Below are positions 41,550 to 50,967 of a DNA stretch of 64,000 nt, piece after piece (within the stretch, counting starts at the first letter, position 1; each line of letters opens with the position of its first letter). A model generated the notes under the pieces. That model saw only the letters and a program-made list of their open reading frames with translations, was not told where the DNA came from and ran no database searches. Origin of the DNA: Neobittarella massiliensis (ex Bilen et al. 2018) (GTDB taxonomy: Bacteria > Bacillota > Clostridia > Oscillospirales > Ruminococcaceae). The translations under genes were made by a program, and so were the position numbers. Location of the stretch: positions 1 to 64,000 of the forward strand of contig NZ_OKQO01000005.1 of NCBI RefSeq assembly GCF_900289145.1. The letters are read 5' to 3'.

Positions 41550-44468
41550 CTACTTTTGGTGGATCGCGCTGCCGCCACCGGGTAATGGCCGCACCTCTAT
41601 TCCCTGCGGAAACCGCTCTTTGAGCGCCTGTACGTGGGAGATGATACCCACCAGCCGCTCCTCTTTCTTCAGCGCCTCCAGCGTGTTCATAGCCTCCTCC
41701 AGCGACTGGGGGTCCAGGCTGCCAAAGCCCTCGTCGATAAACACCGTATCCAGGGCGATGCCCCCCGACTGGGCGCCGATGACATCGGCCAGTCCCAACG
41801 CCAGCGACAGCGCCGCCTTAAAGCTCTCGCCGCCAGATAGCGTGCTCACCGGGCGCGCCTTGCCGCTGTAGCTGTCGAGCACCTCCATCTCCAGCCCCGA
41901 GGGGGCGTTTCCCTTCTCTTTTTCGGTGCGCCGCAGCAGCATATATTTGCCCTGTGTCATCTGATCCAGCCGCAGGTTGGCCGCTGCCAGCACCCGGTCA
42001 AAATAACCCGAGAGCACATACCGCTCAAAAGAGAGGTGCTGGCTGTTTTTTCCGCTGGCCACCCGGTACAGATCCTGCACCTGCATGTAGGCCTCATCCA
42101 ACCGCCCCTGCTCTTTTAACAGCTGCTGTAGCTGGCTGAGACTGCTCTTCTGCTTTTGCAGGGTCAGCTGTAAGGCGGTCACCTGCTGGCGGGCGCTCTG
42201 CTCCTGCTCGCGCAGGGCGTCCAGCACCCGGCGGGCTTCCTCCAGGTCGCTGGGGGCGCGGCCCTCATAGGCCGCCAGCGCCTCTTTTTGCCCCAGCAGT
42301 CGCTGCCGCTCCTGCTCGTAACGGTCGATCTGTTCTTGCAGCTGCTGGCGCTGGGCGGTGGTGGGCGGCGTCCGGCGCAGCTGCTCGGGCTGTACCTCCT
42401 CACGGGCCAGCAGCGCCGCCAATGCCTCGGCGCTCTCCCGCACCGCCTGCGCGGTCTGCTCGGCCAGTTGGCGGCGTATCGCCAGCCGCTCGCGGCAGCT
42501 GGCCAGCTGCTGCTCGTACTCGGCCAGCTGTCGCCGCAGTGCCTCCTGCCGCTTTTCGCTCGTCTGCCGCTCCTCTTCCAGCCGGCGCACCTTGTCTTGG
42601 ACCTCTTGGGCACAGCCGGTGGGCAGCGCCGTCAACTGCTCGGCCCACAGCTGTCGCTTGCCCTGTACGCCGGCCCGGCTGGCCGCCACCCCTGCTGCGG
42701 TGTCGAGCCCCTTTTTCTGCAGCTGGTCTACCGGGCAAAACGCCGCTAAGGCCTCGGCCAGCCGGCTCTGTTTTTGGCGCAGCTGTTGCTGTCGCTCGTC
42801 GCAAAACAGAGTGGCTCCCGCCGCCAGGGCCGGGTCGGCTTTGAGGGCCGACAGCGTGCCCAGCACCGGCAGCAGATCGCTGCCGTTCAGCTGCTCTAAG
42901 GCCGCTGCCAGTTGGGCGTCTCTCTGCCGCAGGGCGGCGGTGGCCGCTGTTAGGGCAGCCGTGGCCGCCTGCAGAGCCGGGTAGTCGGCCCCGGCGTCCA
43001 CAGTCTTTGCCGGGGCGGGGTGGTGCGTGCTGCCGCACACCGGGCAGGGGGCATCGGGGCGCAGCGTTTGGGCCAACTGCCCCGCCTGCGAACGGTGGTA
43101 GGCGCCGCTGATGCGGTCGTATTCCTCCTGGGCGGCGCGGCAGGCGCAGCCGGCGCGGCCAAACTCGGCCAGCTGTTCCTGCAGTGCCACCGCCTGGGCG
43201 CGCAGTGCAGCCAGGTCGGCCTGCTCGGCACAGCACTGCACGTACTGCTCTACCGTATCCAGCCGCTGCAGCGTGAGCAAACTGTCCTGCAAACTGCCCT
43301 CCAGCTTCTGGCGCAGGTGCAGGCTCTCCAACCTGCTCTTTTCCAGCTGCAGCTGCCGGTCGCTCTCGCCGCGGCGGCTCTCCAGCTCCCGCAGCTCCCG
43401 CTCGGCGCTCTCTATTTCCCGGCGGCGCCGCTGCAGGTCATCCCACTGGGTCTGGGCCTCTTTCAGGCCGGCCGCCGCCTCGTCGCGGCGGGCGCGGTGT
43501 TCCTGCGCCTGCTGGGCAGCTTGGCGGCAGCGCACCAGCTTTTCCATCTGGGCCAGCTGGTAGCGGCGCTGCGCCTGTTCCCCGGCCTGCTCGTCCAGCG
43601 CCGCCAGCGCCTGCTGGTAGCTCTGTAACTGGACAATAGCCGCATTGTCGCGGCTCATCTGCTCCAGCGGGTATTTTTGCTGGTCGCGGCGATTTTTCTC
43701 TAGCTGCGCGGCCAATTCGTCCAGCGCTGATCGCCCCGCCATCTGCCGCTGCTCGAGCAGCTGGCAGATGGCCTCCACATCGGGATAATCGGTATCTAAC
43801 AACTGCTGGAGCGCGCCGTCGCCGCTGCCGTTTAACTGGTGCAGCAGTAATTGGCGCTGGGCCTGGTGGGCCTGCAGCGCCTCCTGCTGGGCCGCCAGCT
43901 CAGCTTTGAGCGCCTCCTCTAAGCGGGCAAACAGCTGGGTGCCAAAAATGCGGCGAAAAATAAGCTGCTTGTCGGCGCTGGAGGACTGCAAGAGCCGCTG
44001 AAACTCCCCCTGGGGCAGCAGCACGATCTGGCGAAACTGCTCTGCCCCCAGCCCCACCAGCTGGGCCAGCTGCTCGTCCACCTCCCGCACGCGGGTGAGC
44101 ACCTGGCCGTCGGGCAGATACAGCGCCGCCTGCTGGTTAAAGGTGCTGTAGTTGCCGCGGCTGTTGCGGCGCACCTGTTTGGGTGCGCGCTCCACCGTGT
44201 AGCGCTGGCCGCGCACCGTAAAAACAAGGCGTACCCGGCTCACCGCGTCCTCGGCGGCATAGTCGCTGCGCAGGCCGTCGGCGGGGCGGCTGTCGCCGCT
44301 GGCCCGGCCGTACAGGGCAAACATCACCCCGTCAAAAATGCTGGTCTTGCCCGCTCCGGTAGGGCCGGTGATGACAAAGATCCCGCTGCCGCTAAGCGCC
44401 TTAAAATCCACCTGCTGTCGGTCAGCAAAGGGGCCAAAGGCCTCTAGCTGTAACTGCTCAAGCTGCAT
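41550..44468 (-). CDS. sbcC: Exonuclease subunit SbcC
   Basis: A 972-residue SMC-like ATPase. Walker A is at residues 35-42 (GPTGAGKT). The long coiled coil is rich in Gln, Leu and Arg and is broken near residue 475 by the zinc hook CPVCG. The C-terminal ATPase carries LSGGESFKAALSLALGLAD near residue 876 and FIDEGFGSLD near 910. With SbcD it cleaves DNA hairpins, palindromes and blocked ends. The gene begins 3 nt after sbcD, so the subunits are co-translated. The 47-bp palindrome at 32.7 kb is the sort of structure this complex attacks. Confidence 0.95.
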   Translation of the reverse strand: MQLEQLQLEAFGPFADRQQVDFKALSGSGIFVITGPTGAGKTSIFDGVMFALYGRASGDSRPADGLRSDYAAEDAVSRVRLVFTVRGQRYTVERAPKQVRRNSRGNYSTFNQQAALYLPDGQVLTRVREVDEQLAQLVGLGAEQFRQIVLLPQGEFQRLLQSSSADKQLIFRRIFGTQLFARLEEALKAELAAQQEALQAHQAQRQLLLHQLNGSGDGALQQLLDTDYPDVEAICQLLEQRQMAGRSALDELAAQLEKNRRDQQKYPLEQMSRDNAAIVQLQSYQQALAALDEQAGEQAQRRYQLAQMEKLVRCRQAAQQAQEHRARRDEAAAGLKEAQTQWDDLQRRRREIESAERELRELESRRGESDRQLQLEKSRLESLHLRQKLEGSLQDSLLTLQRLDTVEQYVQCCAEQADLAALRAQAVALQEQLAEFGRAGCACRAAQEEYDRISGAYHRSQAGQLAQTLRPDAPCPVCGSTHHPAPAKTVDAGADYPALQAATAALTAATAALRQRDAQLAAALEQLNGSDLLPVLGTLSALKADPALAAGATLFCDERQQQLRQKQSRLAEALAAFCPVDQLQKKGLDTAAGVAASRAGVQGKRQLWAEQLTALPTGCAQEVQDKVRRLEEERQTSEKRQEALRRQLAEYEQQLASCRERLAIRRQLAEQTAQAVRESAEALAALLAREEVQPEQLRRTPPTTAQRQQLQEQIDRYEQERQRLLGQKEALAAYEGRAPSDLEEARRVLDALREQEQSARQQVTALQLTLQKQKSSLSQLQQLLKEQGRLDEAYMQVQDLYRVASGKNSQHLSFERYVLSGYFDRVLAAANLRLDQMTQGKYMLLRRTEKEKGNAPSGLEMEVLDSYSGKARPVSTLSGGESFKAALSLALGLADVIGAQSGGIALDTVFIDEGFGSLDPQSLEEAMNTLEALKKEERLVGIISHVQALKERFPQGIEVRPLPGGGSAIHQK

Positions 44469-44471
44469 GTG

Positions 44472-45614
44472 CTACACCTCCCGCTCCAGTTTTTGCAGCA
44501 GCTGCGCGATCATCTCGCGGCTGGGCTCATCCAATTCCTCGCCCTTAACGGCCCGGTAAAAATCGGCGAATTGGGTGGCGCTGTCGATCTCCTCCCAGCC
44601 GCAGGCTACCTGCTCGAGCTGCTGCCGCCGCCGGCTCTCCAGCCGCAGGCCCAGCATGTTGGGGTACACCCCCCGCAGCCGGTTCATGCTGTCGTACACC
44701 AGCTCCCGGTCGGTCACCACCGCGTACACATAGTCCTGCCGGCCCGGGTGCAGCCGGCCGGTGAGGATCTCGGCCAAGCTGCCCCGCACCACCGCCACCG
44801 ACCGCAGCGGCCGCAACAGCTGCGGTCGCACCTGTACCTGTCCGTCGGGCCGTACTTCTACCAGGTTGACCTGTTTTTGCTGCCCCGCCTCTGAAGTGGA
44901 GTAGCTGAGCGGCGACCCGCTGTAGTAGATGGGCCGCTCTCCCACCTGCTGGGGGGCGTGCAGGTGCCCCAGCGCCACATAGGCAAAATCGGGCAGCACA
45001 CCGGTGTGCACCAGGTCGCTCTCGCCCACCGCCAACTCCCCCTCACTGCGGCGCATATCGCCCGCGCTCATGGCGCCGGGTGCAAAAAAGCCGTGGGCCA
45101 TGAGCAGGTTGACCGCCCCCGGCTCCAGGGGATTTTCGGCAAACCAGGCGGCGTATCCACTGTCCATATCGGGGACCTCCCGCTCAGGAAACAGCTGTCG
45201 CAGCCGTGGCAGGTCCACATAGGGGGCCAGGTACACCGCCAGCCGGGTGCCGTCGCGCCCGGTCATCTCCAGGCGGGCCATCCGCTGGCTGGGCACCCCC
45301 TGTATGAGCAGGCCACCGGCAGCGGTCTGCCGGGCGCCGAACTGCAGCCGCTGAGCGCTGTCGTGGTTGCCGGCAATGGCCGCCACCCGGGCTCCGCGGG
45401 CTATGGCTCCATCTATGAAGTCATCCAGCACCGCCACCGCTGCCGCCGGCGGCACCGAGCGGTCGTACAGGTCGCCGGCCAGCAGGAGCAGCTCTACCTG
45501 CTCGCACTCGATCAGGTGCAGGATCTGGTCCAGTATATACCGCTGGTCCTCCAGCAACGGGTACTCCCCCAGTGTTTTGCCGATGTGCAGGTCCGCGCAG
45601 TGCAGCAGTTTCAT
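44472..45614 (-). CDS. sbcD: Exonuclease subunit SbcD
   Basis: A 380-residue Mre11-type nuclease. All five metallophosphoesterase motifs are visible: DLHIGKTLGEYPL, LLAGDLYDR, IAGNHDS, LMAHGFF and VALGHLHAP. The C-terminal ~100 residues form the capping domain. It precedes sbcC by 3 nt, and the two form an operon with no other gene. Confidence 0.95.
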   Translation of the reverse strand: MKLLHCADLHIGKTLGEYPLLEDQRYILDQILHLIECEQVELLLLAGDLYDRSVPPAAAVAVLDDFIDGAIARGARVAAIAGNHDSAQRLQFGARQTAAGGLLIQGVPSQRMARLEMTGRDGTRLAVYLAPYVDLPRLRQLFPEREVPDMDSGYAAWFAENPLEPGAVNLLMAHGFFAPGAMSAGDMRRSEGELAVGESDLVHTGVLPDFAYVALGHLHAPQQVGERPIYYSGSPLSYSTSEAGQQKQVNLVEVRPDGQVQVRPQLLRPLRSVAVVRGSLAEILTGRLHPGRQDYVYAVVTDRELVYDSMNRLRGVYPNMLGLRLESRRRQQLEQVACGWEEIDSATQFADFYRAVKGEELDEPSREMIAQLLQKLEREV

Positions 45615-45870
45615 TCCTCTTCTCCCTCTTCTTCCGCCGCCGGCCGGCGACCCTTTTTACTGGCTCTTATTGTACCACACCGGCCATATCTCCGCCAGCT
45701 GCCGTGTCGATATATCCGCCGGCCACCGGCCACCGCCGCGCTAGTAAACTGCCCGGTGCGTACTATCGGGGATTTGGAAAAAGTTATTTTGCCAGGTAGT
45801 GGCCACCACGCACCTTTTTGCCCATCCGGCCAGAGCCGCATACTCTTTTTTATTTTTAACAAATGCCCCC

Positions 45871-45930
45871 TTGACAAACGGGCAACAGCTGCTAAAATAT
45901 AATAAGCCGATTAACTATTAACCGGTTAAT
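45871..45930 (+). promoter_or_regulatory. Promoter and MarR operator
   Basis: TTGACA (45871-45876), 16 bp, TAAAAT (45893-45898). The perfect 14-bp palindrome ATTAACCGGTTAAT (45917-45930) covers the likely transcription start, preceded by a half-site ATTAAC (45910-45915). It is the probable site of autorepression by the MarR protein encoded 57 bp downstream. Confidence 0.7.
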
Positions 45931-45986
45931 TTAAAAAGACACCTTTTCCACATTTCACATCCCCCATGTAAAAAGGAGGTATTTAT

Positions 45987-46535
45987 TTGGACCTTCGCGA
46001 GATCGTTCAGAAGATCAGCCGACTGCACCTGCTGCACCGGCTGTACATTCAAAAAACGGCACTGCAAAACCACCTCTATTTCGGGCAGCCGCCGCTGCTG
46101 GAATACGTGATGGATCACGACGGCTGCACCCAGTCCGACGTGGCCGAATTTTTGCACGTCAGCCCGCCGTCGGTGGCCACTTCCATCAAGCGGATGGAAA
46201 AAATGGGCCTGATCGCCCGTACCCCCGACCCCCGCGACGCCCGCTGCAACCGGCTGCACATCACCGATGAGGGCCGCCAGCTGACCACCGCTTTCCGCGC
46301 CCAGTTCGACTCGGTGGACCAGCAGATGTTTGCCGGTCTCTCCCCGCAGGAGATCGAGCAGTTCATCACCACCGTCGAGCACATGATCGCCAACTTGGCG
46401 GTAGGCCCCTATGCGGGGCTTGATAATATCACCCTGCGGCAGCAGGCGAAACAGCTCAAAGAGGCTGAGCACCGGGCCGCGCACAGCGGCCATCCCCACC
46501 CACCGCGCCCCGAAAGAGGAGGTGACCGGCGATGA
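45987..46535 (+). CDS. MarR-family regulator of the ABC exporter
   Basis: A 182-residue protein from a TTG start 6 nt after AAAAGGAGGT. The winged HTH occupies residues ~50-105: GCTQSDVAEFLHVSPPSVAT, then MGLIARTPDPRDARCNRLHI. Helices on both sides supply the dimer interface. The C-terminal ~25 residues are basic and Pro-rich. Its stop overlaps the first ABC gene by 4 nt, giving a three-gene operon. MarR proteins of this arrangement repress drug exporters and release DNA upon ligand binding. Confidence 0.85.
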   Translation: MDLREIVQKISRLHLLHRLYIQKTALQNHLYFGQPPLLEYVMDHDGCTQSDVAEFLHVSPPSVATSIKRMEKMGLIARTPDPRDARCNRLHITDEGRQLTTAFRAQFDSVDQQMFAGLSPQEIEQFITTVEHMIANLAVGPYAGLDNITLRQQAKQLKEAEHRAAHSGHPHPPRPERGGDRR

Positions 46536-48256
46536 TCAAAAAACTCGCTCATTATATGAAGCCCTACCGGCTCTATGCGATCCTCTGCCCGCTGATGGTC
46601 ATTGGCGAGGTACTGCTGGAGATCCGCATCCCGCTGCTCATGTCCAAGATCGTCGACGTGGGCATTCCCGGCCGCGACCTGGGTTACGTGGTGCGCACCG
46701 GCGCCATGATGGTCTGCATGGCTCTGGCCTCGCTCATCTGCGGGGCGCTGTCGGCCCGCTTTGGCGCCATGGCCAGTATGGGGCTGGGCAGCCAGCTGCG
46801 CGGGGCCATGTTTAAAAAGATACAGTCTTTCTCTTTTTCTAACATCGACAAGTACTCCTCGGCCAGCCTGGTCACCCGCATGACCACCGACGTACAGAAC
46901 ACTCAAAACGCCACGATGATGGTCATTCGCATGCTGGTGCGTTCACCGGTGATGCTCGTCAGCGCCACCATCATGGCCTTCTCGATAAATTCCAGCCTGG
47001 TCACCGTCTTTTTGGTGGCCATACCGGTACTGGCCGTGGCGCTGGCCACCATCGCCATCACCGCTTTCCCCCGCTTTCAGTCGATGCTGCGCAAATACGA
47101 CGGCATGAACGCCTCGGTGCAGGAAAACCTCATCGCCATCCGGGTGGTAAAGGCCTTTGTGCGCTCGCGCTACGAAAAAGACAAATTTAAAAAGGCCAAC
47201 GAGGACCTCATCGGCGCCTCGCTGGCGGCCGAACGCCGGGTCATCTGCAACATGCCCATCATGCAGCTGGTGATGTACAGCTGCATCATCTCCATCTTGT
47301 GGTTCGGCGGGGGCATGGTCATCGGCGGCAGCATGCTCACCGGCGAGCTCATCAGCTTTATCAGCTACGTCACCCAGATCCTCATGTCGCTGATGATGAT
47401 CTCTATGGCCTTTATCAACCTGGTACTGTCCCGCGCCTCTATCTCCCGTATCGGCGAGGTGCTGGAGGAGGTGCCCGATATATCAGACGAACACGCCTCC
47501 GACGCGCCGGTAAAAGACGGCTCTATCGATTTTGAAAACGTCTCTTTCCGCTACCGCCAAGATGCCGAGAACGACGTGCTGCAAAATATCGACCTGCACA
47601 TCCCCGCCGGCAGCCGGGTGGGCATCATCGGCGGCACCGGTTCGGCCAAGACCACCCTGGTACAGCTCATCCCCCGCCTGTACGACGCCACGGTGGGCAG
47701 AGTGAAGGTGGGCGGCCGCGACGTGCGCGACTACAAGCTCGACACGCTGCGCCACGACGTAGCCATGGTCCTGCAGAAAAACGTGCTGTTTTCCGGCACC
47801 ATCCGCGACAATCTGCGCTGGGGCGACCCGAACGCCACCGACGAGCAGATCGTCGCCGCCTGTAAGATCGCCCAGGCTCACGACTTCATCCAATCCTTCC
47901 CCCAGGGCTACGACACCGATCTGGGTCAGGGTGGCGTCAACGTCTCGGGCGGCCAAAAGCAGCGGCTGTGCATTGCCCGGGCGCTGCTGGCTGGCCCCAA
48001 GATCATTATTTTAGACGACTCCACCAGCGCCGTAGATACCGCTACCGACCAGCACATTCGTCAGGGCCTGCAGCAAGACCTGGCCGGCACCACCATCATC
48101 ATCGCCCAGCGCATCACCTCGGTGCAGGACTGCGACCAGATCGTGGTGCTGGATGAGGGCCGCATCGCCGACGTGGGCGACCACGAGACGCTGATGCAGA
48201 GAAGCGAGATCTACCGCGACGTGTACACTTCACAGCAGAAAGGGGTGGCCGACTGA
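46532..48256 (+). CDS. ABC exporter half-transporter, degenerate NBD
   Basis: A 574-residue fusion of six TM helices (residues ~15-300) and a nucleotide-binding domain. Walker A is GGTGSAKTT near residue 368, the signature is VSGGQKQR near 470, and Walker B is IIILDDSTSAVD near 493. Asp replaces the catalytic Glu, so this subunit forms the non-hydrolysing site, as in BmrC- or TM287-like partners of heterodimeric exporters. Its final base overlaps the next gene's start. Multidrug or lipid export is likely, controlled by the MarR protein upstream. Confidence 0.9.
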   Translation: MIKKLAHYMKPYRLYAILCPLMVIGEVLLEIRIPLLMSKIVDVGIPGRDLGYVVRTGAMMVCMALASLICGALSARFGAMASMGLGSQLRGAMFKKIQSFSFSNIDKYSSASLVTRMTTDVQNTQNATMMVIRMLVRSPVMLVSATIMAFSINSSLVTVFLVAIPVLAVALATIAITAFPRFQSMLRKYDGMNASVQENLIAIRVVKAFVRSRYEKDKFKKANEDLIGASLAAERRVICNMPIMQLVMYSCIISILWFGGGMVIGGSMLTGELISFISYVTQILMSLMMISMAFINLVLSRASISRIGEVLEEVPDISDEHASDAPVKDGSIDFENVSFRYRQDAENDVLQNIDLHIPAGSRVGIIGGTGSAKTTLVQLIPRLYDATVGRVKVGGRDVRDYKLDTLRHDVAMVLQKNVLFSGTIRDNLRWGDPNATDEQIVAACKIAQAHDFIQSFPQGYDTDLGQGGVNVSGGQKQRLCIARALLAGPKIIILDDSTSAVDTATDQHIRQGLQQDLAGTTIIIAQRITSVQDCDQIVVLDEGRIADVGDHETLMQRSEIYRDVYTSQQKGVAD

Positions 48257-50136
48257 TGCCCAGACCGCGCACCAATTACCAAAAGCCAAAAAACACCGGC
48301 AAAACATTTCGCCGGCTCATCGGCTACATGATGGCCCGCCCCGCCGTGCTGGCGCTGGTGGTGCTATTTGTAGCCATCAGCTCCGGCGCCTCGGTGGCCG
48401 GCACCTATCTGCTCAAGCCGGTGCTCAACCGCTATATCGTGCCTTTTATCGGCAGTGGCTCAGCCGATCTTTCCGGCTTTATCGGCATGCTGTGCCTGAT
48501 GGGCTGCATCTATCTGGCCGGGGCCATCTCCACCTACTGCTACAACCGGCTGATGATCTCGATCTCCAACCGCACGCTGGGAGCCATCCGCCGCGATCTG
48601 TTCGACCACATGCAGGATCTTCCCATCCGCTACTTCGACACCCACACCCACGGCGAGCTGATGAGCCGCTACACCTCCGACGTCGACACCCTGCGTGAAT
48701 GTATCTCCCAGTCCACTCCACAGCTGCTGTCTTCGGTCATCTCGGTAGTGGGCACCTTTACCATGATGCTGGTGCTCAGCCCCACCCTCACTCTGCTCAT
48801 CGTGGCCATGCTCGTCATCATGCTGTTTATCATCAAGGCGGTAGGCAGCCGCAGCGCCCGCTATTTTAAAGCCCAACAAAAGGCCAACGGCGCCGCCAGC
48901 GGCTTTATCGAGGAGATGATCGAGGGGCAAAAAGTCGTCAAGGTCTTCTGCCACGAGCAGGCTGCCGTCGACGAGTACGCCGTCTTAAACGAGCAGCTGC
49001 GACAGTCGGCTACCAACGCCAACACCTTTGCCAGCATCCTCATGCCCATCATGGGCAACCTGTCTTACGTCAACTACGCCGCCACCGCTATGGTGGGTGC
49101 TTTCCTGGTCATCAGGGGCTCGATGGACATCGGCACCATCGCTTCGTTTTTGCAGTTCACCCGCTCCTTCTCTCAGCCCATCACCCAGATCTCACAGCAG
49201 TTTAACTCCATCCTCTCGGCGCTGGCCGGTGCCGAGCGTATCTTCGAGGTCATCGACGAGACCCCCGAGGTGGACGACGGCTATGTGCAGCTGGTCAACG
49301 CCCAAAAGGGCCCTGACGGCCAGCTCTGCGAGAGCGAGGGCCGCACCGGCCTGTGGGCCTGGAAGCACCCGCACCAGGACGGTACCATCACCTATACCCC
49401 GCTGACCGGCGACGTGCGCTTTTTCGACGTGACCTTTGGCTACGAGCCGGATAAGACTGTTTTGCAAAACGTCTCGCTCTACGCCAAGCCGGGGCAAAAG
49501 ATCGCCTTTGTCGGCTCTACCGGCGCCGGTAAGACCACCATCACCAACCTCATCAACCGCTTTTACGATGTGCCGGAAGGCAAGATCCGCTACGACGGCA
49601 TCAACATCGGCAAGATCAAAAAAGACGACCTGCGCCGCAGTCTGGGCATGGTGCTGCAGGATACTCACCTGTTTACCGGCACCGTAAAAGACAACATCCG
49701 CTATGGCCGTCTCGACGCCACCGACGAGCAGATCGTCGCCGCCGCCAAACTGGCCAACGCCGACGGCTTTATCCGCCGCCTGCCACAGGGCTACGACACC
49801 ATGCTCTACTCCGACGGGCAAAACCTCAGCCAGGGGCAACGGCAGCTGCTGGCCATCGCCCGGGCGGCGGTAGCCGACCCGCCGGTGCTCATCTTAGACG
49901 AGGCCACCTCTTCCATCGACACCCGCACCGAGGCGCTCATCGAAAAAGGCATGAACGAGCTGATGCAGGGCCGCACTGTGTTCGTCATCGCCCACCGGCT
50001 CTCTACCGTGCGCAGCGCCGACGCCATCATGGTGCTGGAGCACGGCCAGATCATCGAGCGCGGCAATCACGACGAGCTCATCGCCCAAAAAGGCAAGTAC
50101 TACCAGCTCTATACCGGCCAGTTCGAGTTGTCGTAG
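48256..50136 (+). CDS. ABC exporter half-transporter, catalytic NBD
   Basis: A 626-residue partner of the preceding subunit. Six TM helices fill residues ~25-320. A ~40-residue insertion (NAQKGPDGQLCESEGRTGLW) lies between the TM region and the NBD. Walker A is GSTGAGKTT near residue 418, the signature is LSQGQRQ near 523, and Walker B is LILDEATSSID near 543 with the catalytic Glu intact. Together the pair has one active and one degenerate site. The signature motif differs from LSGGQ at one position. The gene ends the operon 21 nt before a terminator. Confidence 0.9.
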   Translation: MPRPRTNYQKPKNTGKTFRRLIGYMMARPAVLALVVLFVAISSGASVAGTYLLKPVLNRYIVPFIGSGSADLSGFIGMLCLMGCIYLAGAISTYCYNRLMISISNRTLGAIRRDLFDHMQDLPIRYFDTHTHGELMSRYTSDVDTLRECISQSTPQLLSSVISVVGTFTMMLVLSPTLTLLIVAMLVIMLFIIKAVGSRSARYFKAQQKANGAASGFIEEMIEGQKVVKVFCHEQAAVDEYAVLNEQLRQSATNANTFASILMPIMGNLSYVNYAATAMVGAFLVIRGSMDIGTIASFLQFTRSFSQPITQISQQFNSILSALAGAERIFEVIDETPEVDDGYVQLVNAQKGPDGQLCESEGRTGLWAWKHPHQDGTITYTPLTGDVRFFDVTFGYEPDKTVLQNVSLYAKPGQKIAFVGSTGAGKTTITNLINRFYDVPEGKIRYDGINIGKIKKDDLRRSLGMVLQDTHLFTGTVKDNIRYGRLDATDEQIVAAAKLANADGFIRRLPQGYDTMLYSDGQNLSQGQRQLLAIARAAVADPPVLILDEATSSIDTRTEALIEKGMNELMQGRTVFVIAHRLSTVRSADAIMVLEHGQIIERGNHDELIAQKGKYYQLYTGQFELS

Positions 50137-50156
50137 ACCCCATTAGGTCCCCTCTT

Positions 50157-50193
50157 AAAAAGGGCCGCTGTGCCAAGACAGCGGCCCTTTTTT
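50157..50193. terminator. Bidirectional terminator
   Basis: AGGGCCGCTGT and ACAGCGGCCCT arms with A run on the left and T run on the right, between the convergent ABC operon and mntP. Confidence 0.9.
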
Positions 50194-50200
50194 CTATCTC

Positions 50201-50767
50201 TCACACCGTGTGCTCCAAAAAGATCTTCAGCCCGATACCGGCCAATATCAAGCCGCCGGCGATCTCGGCAAATTTGCCCAGCAGGTCGCCAAAACGGCGC
50301 CCTAAAAAGGCCCCCACAAAGCAGCAGCAAAAAGTGGTGAGGCCAATAATGGGTGCCGCCAAAAAGATGTTGGCCCCAATGGCCGACAGGCTCACCCCCA
50401 GGGCCAGCGCATCTACACTGGTGGCGACGGCCTGCACCAGCAGCAGTCTGCTGGTGAGTATCAGCGTGCGCCCCACCGCCGTGATCTGCCGCCCGTGCTG
50501 GCCGGCCTCACGCAGCATGCGCACCCCCAAAAAGCACAGCAGGATCAGTGCCACCCAGTGGTCAAAGCGCTGGATATAGCCGCTAAAGCCATAGCCCACA
50601 AAATAGCCCAGCAGCGGCATGAGCATCTGCGCCAAACCAAAATACAGGCTGCACAGCAGCGCACAGCGCAGCAGCCGCCCCCGGGCTGCCAGCCCGTTGG
50701 TGACCGATACGGCAAAGGCGTCCATCGCCATGCCAAAACCCATGAGCACCATGGTGTATATATCCAA
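50201..50767 (-). CDS. mntP: Manganese efflux pump MntP
   Basis: The TTG at 50767, behind GGGGGCGG, aligns the N-terminus (LDIYTMVLMGFGMAMDAFAV) with the family, which starts just before this Asp-bearing helix. An ATG eight codons upstream is less likely. The product has 188 residues and six TM helices. The second half repeats the motif as QAVATSVDALALGVSLS. The two conserved intramembrane Asp residues (MDAFAV and VDALAL) are present, as in DUF204/MntP exporters. No manganese riboswitch was recognised upstream. Confidence 0.9.
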   Translation of the reverse strand: MDIYTMVLMGFGMAMDAFAVSVTNGLAARGRLLRCALLCSLYFGLAQMLMPLLGYFVGYGFSGYIQRFDHWVALILLCFLGVRMLREAGQHGRQITAVGRTLILTSRLLLVQAVATSVDALALGVSLSAIGANIFLAAPIIGLTTFCCCFVGAFLGRRFGDLLGKFAEIAGGLILAGIGLKIFLEHTV

Positions 50768-50891
50768 ATCGCCGCCCCCATTATTAAGCATTTGCGCCCC
50801 CGGCGGGGCAGGTCCCTACCAGTATACGCGGCCGCAGGGCCATTTTTGCCTGGTACGGCGCCAAAATATCCAGGCGATCAGCGCCCCCATC

Positions 50892-50929
50892 AAAAAGAGG
50901 AGCTCTCCCCGGTGGGAGAGCTCTTTTTT
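50892..50929. terminator. Terminator after MATE gene
   Basis: Arms AGCTCTCCC (50901-50909) and GGGAGAGCT (50914-50922) with an A run on the left and a T run on the right. It serves the minus-strand AraC-MATE unit. Confidence 0.85.
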
Positions 50930-50967
50930 ATCGGCTCCGCGTCATTGCCGGCGCAGTACCGGCCCAC

